Source: Yarrowia lipolytica (taxonomy: Eukaryota > Ascomycota > Dipodascomycetes > Dipodascales). From it: a stretch of DNA of 64,000 bases. Under the pieces are notes generated by a model that worked only from the letters and a program-made list of their open reading frames with translations, was not told where the DNA came from and made no database searches. This document shows positions 19,926-28,976 of this stretch, one piece after another (position 1 is the first letter of the stretch; the number at the start of each line of letters is the position of its first letter). A program made the position numbers and the translations under genes. The stretch lies in the NCBI RefSeq assembly GCF_001761485.1, contig NC_090771.1:620001-684000 (forward strand). The letters run 5' to 3'.

Positions 19926-20044
19926 GGTTACGGCCATATCTTGGTGAAAATACGGCTTCCCGTCCGATCAGCCATAGTCAAGCACCAGAGAGCCCAGTTA
20001 GTATTGTAGTGGGAGACCATACGAGAATCCTGGGTGCTGTAACC
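19926..20044 (+). rRNA. 5S ribosomal RNA, downstream member of tRNA-Gly-5S fusion
   Basis: 119 nt beginning GGTTACGGCC and ending GCTGTAACC, with complementary ends (GGTTAC/GTAACC). Typical 5S blocks are CCCGTCCGATCA, AGTCAAGC, GTAGTGGGAGACCATACG and ATCCTGGGTGCTGT. TTTT at 20045 provides Pol III termination. It is a single dispersed copy rather than part of an rDNA repeat. Yarrowia is known to carry such tRNA-5S dicistronic genes, where the tRNA promoter can replace TFIIIA-dependent 5S initiation and the tRNA ends are cut by RNase P and RNase Z. Confidence 0.95.
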
Positions 20045-20048
20045 TTTT
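20045..20048 (+). terminator. Pol III terminator of the tRNA-Gly-5S unit
   Basis: A TTTT run directly abuts the 3' end of the 5S sequence. It is the first T-run of four after the tRNA start. Confidence 0.75.
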
Positions 20049-20154
20049 GCTGCTGAGTTAGCCTTTGTTTTTGTGTCGGTTCGGAAGTCTCAGCTGTGGT
20101 TTCTTTTGTGAGTTGCCATGTTTTGCTCTTTCGTGGTCTGGTTTTTTTTATATA

Positions 20155-20360
20155 CCTGATTCAAGTTTTTCAGATTCAGATTCAAGGTTCGGACTCAAGA
20201 TTTTAGATTCGAGTTTTTCATATTCAAGGTTTGTATTTAAAATATGCGAAACCTAAAATGTTTTTTCAATTCCATCCATTTTCAATTTCATCTTCATTTC
20301 GATTTTTCATCTTCATTTTCGATTTTTGATCTTTATTTTCGATCTTTCATCTTCATCTTT
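20155..20360. repeat. TTTTCGATTTTTCATCTTCAT / AGATTCAAG low-complexity repeats
   Basis: The left half repeats variants of TCAGATTCAAG. The right half repeats TTTTCGATTTTTCATCTTCAT with slippage. The array starts about 100 bp after the 5S terminator. Confidence 0.75.
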
Positions 20361-20449
20361 TTCTATACAATCCAATTGGTTCGGGTACTTGTAATAATTG
20401 AAAGATGAAACGAGATATATCTCCGCAGATTCCATCTTCAACGTGAGAG

Positions 20450-21070
20450 AGCAAGACTGCGCCTCAGACAAGAAACGGAACAGGTACAATACCGTATGGA
20501 CTGTACAGAAGACCACTAGGTTCGCTGACATCATTGACGGTAGTCGTTGCCTTGGATTGGTTGCCCAAAGAAACTGGATGAACAACAGAGTCGCTTTCCT
20601 TCTGGTGTGCTCTTAGTATACGGCACTGTACCTGTGAGCCATGGTTTTGTTCGACACCAGAATCTCGTGACATTCTCGTCTCGCACAGACCAAACACAGA
20701 TTCACCCAGTCCGATGCAACATCCAACTACCGTAGGCTTTATCAACCAAGTCGTCGTCTTCATCCATCCAATCCAGAACCTCCTCATGGGACTCTGCATA
20801 GGGGAAGAAGATGACAGAGTAGGCTTGTTAGGTGGAATCTGGAAAGATCTCTGTTATCAATAATAGTAAGGATAGGGATGTCAATGGATGCTGTTTGGAC
20901 AGACAAAACGTACACGAGCATCTTGCATTAAACTGCCAAGTCCACCATCCTTTGTCGGACAGGGAGAGGACTCTCAACTCTGTCTAGGCTTTCTATGACG
21001 ACATCTTAGTCGGACTTGGTAAATGTAAGCGCGACTCGGTGAAATTATGTATACTGTCGCAAGGAGTGAA
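20450..21070 (-). pseudogene. Possible decayed gene, family unknown
   Basis: Minus-strand frames contain several stretches with natural protein composition. One ends in DWMDEDDDLVDKAYGSW (around 20720-20810). Others near 20840-20930 and 20950-21000 read like SIDIPILTIIDNRDLSRF and DVVIESLDRVESP. They are interrupted by stops and frame changes and lack consistent splice sites. This may be a dead gene or chance. Confidence 0.3.
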
Positions 21071-21647
21071 GACTGGTTTGGTCTCGGGGTCTTTCTAAAT
21101 GTCCGTAGCAATGGTTCGGGAACTAGTTAATCCGAGGTCTGGAAATTAGAACCGAGGTGGCGTTACTGTAGGGCATCCACACAGTTGTAGTATCGCTACA
21201 ATAGATCATTGTGTTCCAAAATTTGTTCAGAATCATCATTCATAACATCTCCATCAATCAGTCTAACAGTAGTTAGCTTTTGATCAACATATAGTTGAAA
21301 AGCCTAACCAATTTGTTAGTGTATGGATACGACTTGTTACCAGACCAAATCCACCATGTTGCGCCTCCTTGGTACAATAGTTGTTCTTTTGGAGATGGAA
21401 GAATGTCGATAACACGCTAAACGCGCTACATTTTCCATCATGTGCCAATCTGAAGACACGACGTTGGGCAGATGTAGGCTCTCTCGACGACAGTCCATTA
21501 AATCTCACAATAACACCATGTCACGAATCGCTTCTTCGACAGCGCTTGCAAAGCTCTGTGTATTCTCACTGGGACAGTCTGATAGGGCCTGCGGAGCTCT
21601 AGCCGAATCAACCGTCTTGGGCATCATGAATCATCTTCAGAGCTTTT

Positions 21648-22110
21648 TTGGGTAGCGCTCGAGTTGAAGCGTTAGTTGGGGTCGTGGGAAGTGCTGACTA
21701 CCCGGCCCCTGATCTTGCCATCGTTCTTGTGCCTAACAATTTCGAGGAGCACAAGATGAAGGCCGAAAAGGAACGTCTGGCTGAGGAGAAGAGACAGGCC
21801 AAGGGTGAGAAGAAAGAAGAGGTCTGTCGATAACAGGAAAAGTCGAAAGTGAACATTCAAAAACGGGCTGGAGACGAAAAGTCCTTTGAGTTGCTCAAAC
21901 AACAAGTCGAGACGTATGCGAGAACCTGGAGTCTCCTCGGGGGATCTAGACGCGGTATCATACCTCAGAAAGAACACCCAGACTAAGACAGAGGAAGAAA
22001 GGTCGCGGAGAAGAAGGCCATTGCCAAGCTCAGCCAAAGTCTCACCAAGGCTTTTGAGAAACTTACAATGTGTTGGTTCCGACTGCCTCCAACAACAAGC
22101 CAACATCGGA
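21648..22110 (+). pseudogene. Decayed coiled-coil gene fragment
   Basis: A plus-strand frame reads a Lys/Glu-rich helical stretch (EEHKMKAEKERLAEEKRQAKG), stops at TAA 21831-21833, and stays open in the same frame for another 50 codons with similar character (DEKSFELLKQQVETY). Further coiled-coil-like sequence then appears in another frame (EKKAIAKLSQSLTKAFEKL) near 22010-22070. This pattern suggests a once-continuous host gene with an in-frame stop and a frame change. Family unknown. Confidence 0.4.
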
Positions 22111-22840
22111 GCAGAATGTGCTCAACAGCTCACTGCTCAACAGACTGTACATAACTGCAACTTTCATGGATACACGGGCAACGAATCAAATCAGTGATGG
22201 GTAAAATTGTGTCATTTAATGGAAGTTGCGAACCATTCAGCTGGTCTTTGCAACTCAACCCGAGGCAGAGTGAATCTGGTGGATGGATACAGACAGAGCC
22301 ATCATTCTCATATTGAGCACGGAGAACATTTGCTCAGTGAAGGACTGAGCGTCTGACCCATGAGGCCTCGTTTGATGGTACAATTTACCACTCAAGGGTC
22401 ACATTAAAGCAAGAGACATTCATCGTTTGCAAACCAGGACACCCCCGAACTCCAGACGACGAAGCAACGGCTCCACTGCAAGAAGTGAAGATCCCACACT
22501 TTCTCCATTGTAGATGGAGATGACGATATCAGGGGAACAAACCAAGTACACCAACGTCATTGTGAACAAGGACTCTCTAGTGGTTCCAATAAGTATCGAC
22601 CTTTCCACGACATTGAGGAATCGACTGTCGCATTGTGTCTGTGAAAATTATCATCTAGTGCCTGTTTTGCGGTGCCTTTGCTGATGACGTATGTTTTTTT
22701 GCCAGGCTCTATTATCGTGTAGATATGGGATCCAAAGCTCAGAAACTGTCCAAAGGAACCACATGTGTGTTGATTTCGTTTATTAATCAGTAAATTCATA
22801 CAAAAGCGATATGGCAAACAGAACGAAGGACGCAAGTCCA
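22111..22840. other. Intergenic, downstream of DUF4246 gene
   Basis: Nothing recognisable. Frames of up to 98 codons have no domain features. The last part would include the 3' untranslated region of the minus-strand gene to the right. Confidence 0.5.
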
Positions 22841-24760
22841 CTAATGCTCGCACAAAGAAAACTGTCGTCCAAACAGGGGTCCGTCAAACTCCTCCTCGTT
22901 CTGATCCTCCACAACCTTGCCTCTCTCTTCCATGAGATCCAGTCGCACCTCCTTAGCAGCCTGCAGACTCCAGGGGTAGTCATCATGGGCATCCAGCACT
23001 TTGTTGAACAGCTCATCAGGCAGCTTGTCAAGCAAACCAATAGATCGCACCTTCTCACCCCACCAAGCAGAGTTTTGAGGAGGCACCCGAGCAGTAGTGT
23101 GCACCTTCTTATCGTGGGGATCACAAATGAAGAAACACACAATTTTCCGGTGGCCAGGCTTGGTCTTATCGGCCAGCTCAAAGGGCTGGACCTGGTGTTG
23201 GTAAATGTTAGGAAACACAACCACACGGTCCTCCTTGGCTTCCACATTGCCGAGCTCCATCACCATTTTCTGCTCGTCCTCGATACCAAACACCATTCGA
23301 ACGCCTCGCTCGTCACTCTGCTCGTACTCAGGGTCGGAAATGGCGGTTCGGAACGCCAGACGCGACTCGGATATGTTCTCAACGTCGTAGTAGTACAAAA
23401 CGGTGGCAACAATGTTCTCGTTGATGGTACCCTCGACGTGCCAGGTACCCCCGGGATAGGAGGGGTTCTCGGGAGTCAGATGGATGTTTGCCAGCTTTGT
23501 GATGACATTCAGAGTCTTGCCCTTGGCCTCAAATTCCTTGGTCATCTGGACAACCTCCTCCGGGGGATTGTTAATGGCAGGCACGCGGTTCTCATTCCAC
23601 TCTTCCCACAGAGTATCGTCCCACTCGCCGTTTTCGTCCTCGAAATTGGGCTCTTCGTCGGAATAGTAGCCGTTGGAGTGAGACATGGGATTGATTCGTC
23701 GCAGCTGGCCGGAGAGGAAAGCACCAAGGGTGTGTTCAAGAGCAGGAACACAGTCCTCGAAGATCTGACCAATCAAAGGGTACAGATCCTTGTGCCAAAT
23801 GGGGTGCAGGTTGTTGATGTAGGACTGCACAGACACCTTTCCGTTCTCGTCAATCTTGAAGGGGGTGGGGATCCATTGGTACTTCTTGGAAATGGCATAA
23901 TCAGCTATGTCATTCTTGTTTGCGTCTGTCTTGCAGTCATAAACAGGAGCCTTGATGCACTTGTCGAGCGAGGGGAACAAACCCTCAGTGGTTCCCAGCT
24001 CAAACTTGAGATCAGGCTGGTCGGACTGGAGAACTCGAGTCTTTTCGTAGACAATTGGGAATAGAGAAGGATGGACTAGATCCAGAACCTGCTCGTTGGA
24101 ACCAGGATGCCAATCGGGCTCTCCCTCGTCCTCAAGCAACTCCTTGACTACAGTCTTGAGCTTGGTCTTTGTGTCCTCGGAAACAAGCCCGTCACCCTGC
24201 ATGATCTCACGGGTGAGAATGGGGCCAGCCTTGTGCTCGAACTTTGCTGAGATGGGTCTGTAGACCTCCTTGAGCTCCTTGATGACGTAATCGGCCCACG
24301 GTTCTCGCACCCCTTGCTCCACCATCTCCGTCTTCCATTTGGCCACAATAGTCTCGTCGTCGATCTTTCGCCACCACTCTGGCTTCTGTCTGATGGCCTC
24401 CGATGCTCCATTCACGCCCTGCTCCTCCAGACACACAGGGGTGGTGTACACGTCGCCCCAAGCGTCGGTGGTGTAGGGGTGGGGAAAGGGTGACTTGTCG
24501 TCTCCCGACAGCATGGGATATCGCTCTCCAAAGTTGCAGTTTTGGGGTACATAGACGTAGGGAGTGTTGGTTGGCTCCTCAGCATCGTCGGAGTCATCAC
24601 TTCCTGACTCGTCGTCGTCATCTTCGTCATTATCGACATCAAGCAGAACTTGGGTCGCCTCCGCATTGGGGGTGGCGGTCTGTGACGCCGTCTCCTGGGC
24701 GGGGGTTTCGTCTCCCAGACCCTCGTTCTGAGCAATTGCGCTGTCGTTTCCCAGAGCCAT
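22841..24760 (-). CDS. DUF4246-family protein, probable Fe(II)/2-oxoglutarate oxygenase
   Basis: A 639-aa intronless protein. After an acidic low-complexity N terminus (about 40-65, Asp/Glu/Ser-rich) it follows the DUF4246 pattern common in fungi, including WWRKIDDETIVAKWK, the SYINNLHPIWHKDLYP block and the FEDCVPALEHTL block. In the C-terminal half GTWHVEGTINENIVATVLYYYD supplies His441-x-Glu443. YQHQVQPF supplies His522 and PGHRK supplies Arg538. That order (H-x-E ... H ... R) is what a jelly-roll Fe(II)/2OG dioxygenase needs, so I infer such activity; the substrate is unknown. Family membership is recalled and the catalytic reading is inference. No organelle signal is obvious. It is flanked by gene-poor DNA on both sides. 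Confidence 0.82.
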   Translation of the reverse strand: MALGNDSAIAQNEGLGDETPAQETASQTATPNAEATQVLLDVDNDEDDDDESGSDDSDDAEEPTNTPYVYVPQNCNFGERYPMLSGDDKSPFPHPYTTDAWGDVYTTPVCLEEQGVNGASEAIRQKPEWWRKIDDETIVAKWKTEMVEQGVREPWADYVIKELKEVYRPISAKFEHKAGPILTREIMQGDGLVSEDTKTKLKTVVKELLEDEGEPDWHPGSNEQVLDLVHPSLFPIVYEKTRVLQSDQPDLKFELGTTEGLFPSLDKCIKAPVYDCKTDANKNDIADYAISKKYQWIPTPFKIDENGKVSVQSYINNLHPIWHKDLYPLIGQIFEDCVPALEHTLGAFLSGQLRRINPMSHSNGYYSDEEPNFEDENGEWDDTLWEEWNENRVPAINNPPEEVVQMTKEFEAKGKTLNVITKLANIHLTPENPSYPGGTWHVEGTINENIVATVLYYYDVENISESRLAFRTAISDPEYEQSDERGVRMVFGIEDEQKMVMELGNVEAKEDRVVVFPNIYQHQVQPFELADKTKPGHRKIVCFFICDPHDKKVHTTARVPPQNSAWWGEKVRSIGLLDKLPDELFNKVLDAHDDYPWSLQAAKEVRLDLMEERGKVVEDQNEEEFDGPLFGRQFSLCEH

Positions 24761-26915
24761 GGATGTGTGTAGAGTAAGAGTTGAGAAAAGAAGCCGGAAT
24801 CCGGGGTTTAACTAACGGTATATTTAAAGTTGGCGTGTTTACGTTTTGACTTTGGGCTGCGTCAGGGTATTTGCAGGGACTCTGGAGAACGCAGAGCGTA
24901 TAGGAGACCAAATATATGCAGATAACCGGGTTATTCGAGGCGCCAGAATCCCTCTGATATACTTTTCTCGCAAATAGCTTCAATATTGACAACCATATGC
25001 CCGTTCAAACTCCAACACCTTTCAAACCATATTTACATGCGGCTGAGTGCGGCTGAAACACCGCTAATCAATCAGATCAACGACAACAGACACAGCAGAG
25101 ACAAGTGACACAAACGCCAATTCACGGACTTGGGGCTGTTTCCAAACACCGTCTATCTGTGCACAAACACGTCTGGGGTCACGTGGTGTGTTCAAATCTG
25201 CGTTCTTATCCAATTATATAAGCATAGATTGGGTTCGGGTAGACGACGTAATGGGTCTTGGAGCGTGCATGAACATCGTCGGCAATTGGCTGAGGAGTGA
25301 TTCTTGAGTGAATAATCAAATTGAGGATGACTATTCTAGTAACGTGCTCGGGTTGACTAATGAGGTATTAGTGATTGTTTGGATCGTCGGGATCTTGGTG
25401 ATGATGTGCATCTAGCCGTCATTCAGATATACCGAAGACCCTGAAGGAGTTACGAAGAACTAATTGAGATTTGGACCGAACATAATTCAAAGATTGAAAC
25501 CTCTCTGTCAATACAGACTGCTCAATTAAGTTATGAGCTCTTTTATTACCCATAACGACCTGCTTAACCACTGGTGGCAGTACCGTACAGAATGTCGTTC
25601 CCGTGGCAACAGGTCCGTGGAAGGGACAGATAGTTGAGTAACAGCTAACTTTGGTCATCTACTGGTGACAGTATTACAAATTTACTTTCAAACACCGCAC
25701 GTCAGCTTGTATTCTGCTTAAATACCATGTCCTCTGTTACACAACCCCAACAGGGGTTGAAGGGTTTTCCTGTCTAACGTGCTTTCGAAGTAATCAACGA
25801 GGCCGATGTCAGACTTCCAAAGAGACTTCCAAAGTGACGCTTCTCGAGGACGGCCTGTTCCAGCAGGTCGCTTTACTCCATCTCTGCCGGAGAGAGCCGG
25901 GGAGAATCATTAAAACGTCAACGCTCCCCAAATCTGCTTCAGGATTTAACACTGGATAAATGCTGACATTACAGTGCCAAATCTGCTCTAGACGTCAAGT
26001 GTCTTGCTAGAAGGGTATACCCCGTTTCATGGCCATGTATGCAGGTCGTAACTATGTCTAAAAGTCCACCATCAATGCCAGGAACTCTCCGGCCATGATT
26101 GCAATCCAAATCCCGAGACAACTTTCTGGCTTTCTGCTCAGAAGCCAGTGGTCGCTGCCAGGTAGAACAGGAACAACATCTCTTCGTTTAGCATATTCTC
26201 ATGCTGGCTACATAGATGGAACTCTTACTGGATCTTGTGAGATGGACATCAAATAGAAGCCGACATGAAAGGGCTACACGAGCATTTGAGCTCCTCGACA
26301 GCTTCACTGTATCTTTTTACAGGTGGTGCTGCAACAGCGAGTTTCTGGTTCTGTATCAGACCCCCGAGAGTGAAGCTACACGGGCCCTATAACGACGGGT
26401 GGTCCAAATCAAGTGTGGTTGAAGTTGATACATGGGTCTTATCCTCAGCTCTGTCTGACTCGAAAACTTATCAAATCGGCATAGTATCACACACTATGCT
26501 GATGTCGGTCAAACTGATTCTTGGCCGACGAGGGAGCCTTTACCGGAGAAGTGTCGCCCAGGGAGTGCCACTATCAGCTATTTTACTGTGAACCATTGGT
26601 ATCAGGAACTCTCCTTTCGTTCTGAGGTCTGTTCTGGCCCAATCCAGCAGCATCAACAAAACAGGCCAGAGATCAACTGCAGTACAGTAGTATAGGTTTA
26701 GGAAGGGCAGATGAGCTCAAGCAAGTCTCGGTTTTGTATATCTATTTGAGAGGTTGAGCAGTTGTATTTTTCTAATGATTCTTTACAGCTATATACCTAG
26801 TAAGCCGGGTTATTGGCGTTCAATAAATCATATACTTCTGAATCTGCGATGTGCGCACTTTTTTTCGCATTCTTCTCGAATAAAATGCTTCGACACCTTT
26901 TTTGAACATATTTCT
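24761..26915. other. Intergenic, upstream of DUF4246 gene
   Basis: About 2.2 kb without a recognised gene. The 5' flank of DUF4246 has a TATATTTAAA-type sequence near 24820. A plus-strand frame at 26265-26591 (108 codons from an ATG) shows no domain features. Confidence 0.5.
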
Positions 26916-26987
26916 GGTCCTATGGCACAGCGGTAGCGCGTGAGATTGCAAATCTTAAGGTCCCGAGTTCGAATCTCGGTGGGACCT
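26916..26987 (+). tRNA. tRNA-Cys(GCA)
   Basis: 72 nt, no intron. Acceptor GGTCCTA pairs with TGGGACC. The T arm CCGAGTTCGAATCTCGG is intact. The anticodon stem TGAGA/TCTTA encloses loop TTGCAAA, so the anticodon is GCA (cysteine). It ends with a T discriminator and is followed by a T6 terminator at 26989-26994. Confidence 0.95.
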
Positions 26988-26988
26988 C

Positions 26989-26994
26989 TTTTTT
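26989..26994 (+). terminator. Pol III terminator of tRNA-Cys
   Basis: Six T in a row, two bases after the tRNA 3' end. Confidence 0.8.
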
Positions 26995-28304
26995 ATGGAG
27001 AAGGGAGTTTCTCATGAACGCCAGGCTTTCATAAGCCTTTTACCATTGTTGGTTCAACTGGCGGTTTTTTTTTTTACTATAGATTCAAGAACACATTTAC
27101 CGTATGGTGCAGCGCATATTTGTACATGCCTTCGCGTACCAGGACACCAGGATGTGATGCTCTGTAAACAGTCAAAGACAGCTCACAATTATCCAGATTA
27201 TCCAGATAGCCAATTGACCATTGCAATTGTCTTGTTTTTTCAGCTCTTGGACCTCGCACAAGTGTCGAACCCCTACGGTAAGCCTGGTGGTGGTACTTGG
27301 TCACCAGTGCAGTTGAGACAGACAGATACTTGTATATTACAGATATGACCGGAACCTGAACTTTTTCCGGATACTTCTTTCAGATACTCTTTCAGATACT
27401 CTTTCAGATACTCTTTCAGATACTCTTTCAGATACCTTTTTTCAGATCGTACAATACCCTCCTTCTCATTGTGTTACTGCTCAGCTGGTTGAGCAACGGA
27501 TACCATACGGTACTGACACAGCAAGGCGCAAATCCATGAAGTGATACGGTCAAGGGCTCTCCTCATCTCTGGGGCAGCTTCCAACTTGCAGATATCTAAA
27601 GACAACCAGACTCTAGAGACAACTTCCCCAGACTCTAGAGACAAGTCCTCTCCTGGCTCTTTACCCTTCACCCGGTTTCTACAACGTGTGTTCCGTCGCT
27701 GAATCTAGTATTGAGAGTCGGTGACGTATCTGGGGTCTATTTCTCACTTTCGCTCGAGAAGAATACAACTACTGTAGGCGGCAAAAGTTCCCCAACGCTA
27801 GCCTTGGGGAGAGAGAGCCTCAGCTGGTCTTCTCGAACTAACTGGACTCCAGATTGAAGGAAGAGCCCAGACTGAGTACAGAGTTCTTCTTTGCTCCAGT
27901 CATGGTCATGACTGAAGATAGAGGATCATCTGTAAACCGACATTCGGGAGGTCGTACTGCAACTGTGGTTAGAATGGTATGCGAGACTTGGTTCACCTCA
28001 TATACAATGCTCGTGAAGAATAAATAAATCCTTTAGTCTATGCAGCCTACGGTCCATCATATCCTGATGAAACATGCTTCCAATGCCCGATCTCAGAAGA
28101 AGCACATCGATATCCTTTGACTAAAAGTCCAATCGACAAACTCACTCTTCACCAACAGCCAAAGTGCTGGTACCAGTAATGCTGCGTGAACTGGTCCGTT
28201 GGTGCAGATCGTCCATCCATACAGGCTACTCCACGAACCCACTCCCTCACCAAACCTCTAGTCGGCTTCTGGCGCAAACTGGTTCACCCGAAACGCTGTG
28301 TTCG
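26995..28304. other. Intergenic, tRNA-Cys to POP5
   Basis: No gene recognised. Contains a 12-bp tandem array at 27371-27446 and the 3' flank of POP5. Confidence 0.5.
27371..27446. repeat. 12-bp CTTTCAGATACT tandem array
   Basis: Five nearly identical units plus degenerate copies at each end. Confidence 0.9.
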
Positions 28305-28778
28305 TTACTCCTCATCCGACATGTCCACTTTCTCCTCCTTCACGGCCAGGCCACCCCTTTGCAGATACCGCACAATCTGTTGATTGCGTTCAATCGCCGC
28401 TATCTCGCACTTTTTGATGGTGGCACTCACGTGCACCACGTTGATCACCACGGGCGTGTTATCAATGTCGGTGATGTTGGTGAGCGCAGCCCAGAACTCA
28501 CGCAAGAACTGCCGCCCAACCCGCACTATGCCCGTCGACGTTACCGGTGAAAAGTACTTGACATTGAGCGTTGTCATGATCGAGCCCGCGCCCAAATCGC
28601 CGTGCAACTCCTCCATTTCGTCCTTGAATATCTGCGTCAGGTTGCGGGCGTTGACCACAGAGGCGTCGGACGTTCTGTGGATCTTGAGGAACCGCGTTTT
28701 GGCATCCTCCGACGTCGACAGAGTGTCTGTGGGGTAGACTATTTGGAAAAGCAGATATCGCGACTTGAGTCGTACCAT
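28305..28778 (-). CDS. POP5: RNase P / RNase MRP subunit Pop5
   Basis: A 157-aa protein of the Rpp14/Pop5 family. It opens with MVRLKSRYLLFQIVYP, the conserved first strand of Pop5. It continues with the helix holding IFKDEMEELHGDLGAG, then NVKYFSPVTSTGIVRVGRQF, which is the family's RNA-contacting segment. The C terminus is a short acidic tail. Pop5 is a core protein of nuclear RNase P (tRNA 5' maturation) and RNase MRP (pre-rRNA cleavage). Yeast Pop5 is 173 aa, so length fits. ATG 28778 is the only sensible start. It is divergent from TGS1 with 198 bp between the starts. No intron. Confidence 0.94.
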   Translation of the reverse strand: MVRLKSRYLLFQIVYPTDTLSTSEDAKTRFLKIHRTSDASVVNARNLTQIFKDEMEELHGDLGAGSIMTTLNVKYFSPVTSTGIVRVGRQFLREFWAALTNITDIDNTPVVINVVHVSATIKKCEIAAIERNQQIVRYLQRGGLAVKEEKVDMSDEE

Positions 28779-28976
28779 TGTGTTGCAGAAAAGCAGTGCG
28801 AAAAACCGAATGTTGAAATTTCAAAAATAAAAATAAAAAAATGCCAAATCTTAACTCCAAAAAGTATAAGGCTGCATAATCTAGATCCCAGACGGAAAAA
28901 AACCAACCTCGGAACCAACGTCGAAACCAGGACACAAAAGAAGCCAGACCGGTTGAGCTTGCCCACATACGACTCT
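28779..28976. promoter_or_regulatory. Bidirectional promoter POP5 / TGS1
   Basis: 198 bp between divergent starts. It contains the perfect 12-bp palindrome TTGAAATTTCAA (28813-28824) followed by an A-rich tract. The palindrome resembles the RRPE element (AAAATTT core) of ribosome-biogenesis promoters in yeasts; this role is inferred. Confidence 0.55.

Noticed and set aside
22811-24064. Long plus-strand frame (417 codons) opposite the DUF4246 gene
   Set aside because: It mirrors a well-supported coding frame, reads as Leu/Val/His-rich shadow sequence, and has no domain of its own. High-GC codon use on the minus strand explains the open antisense frame.
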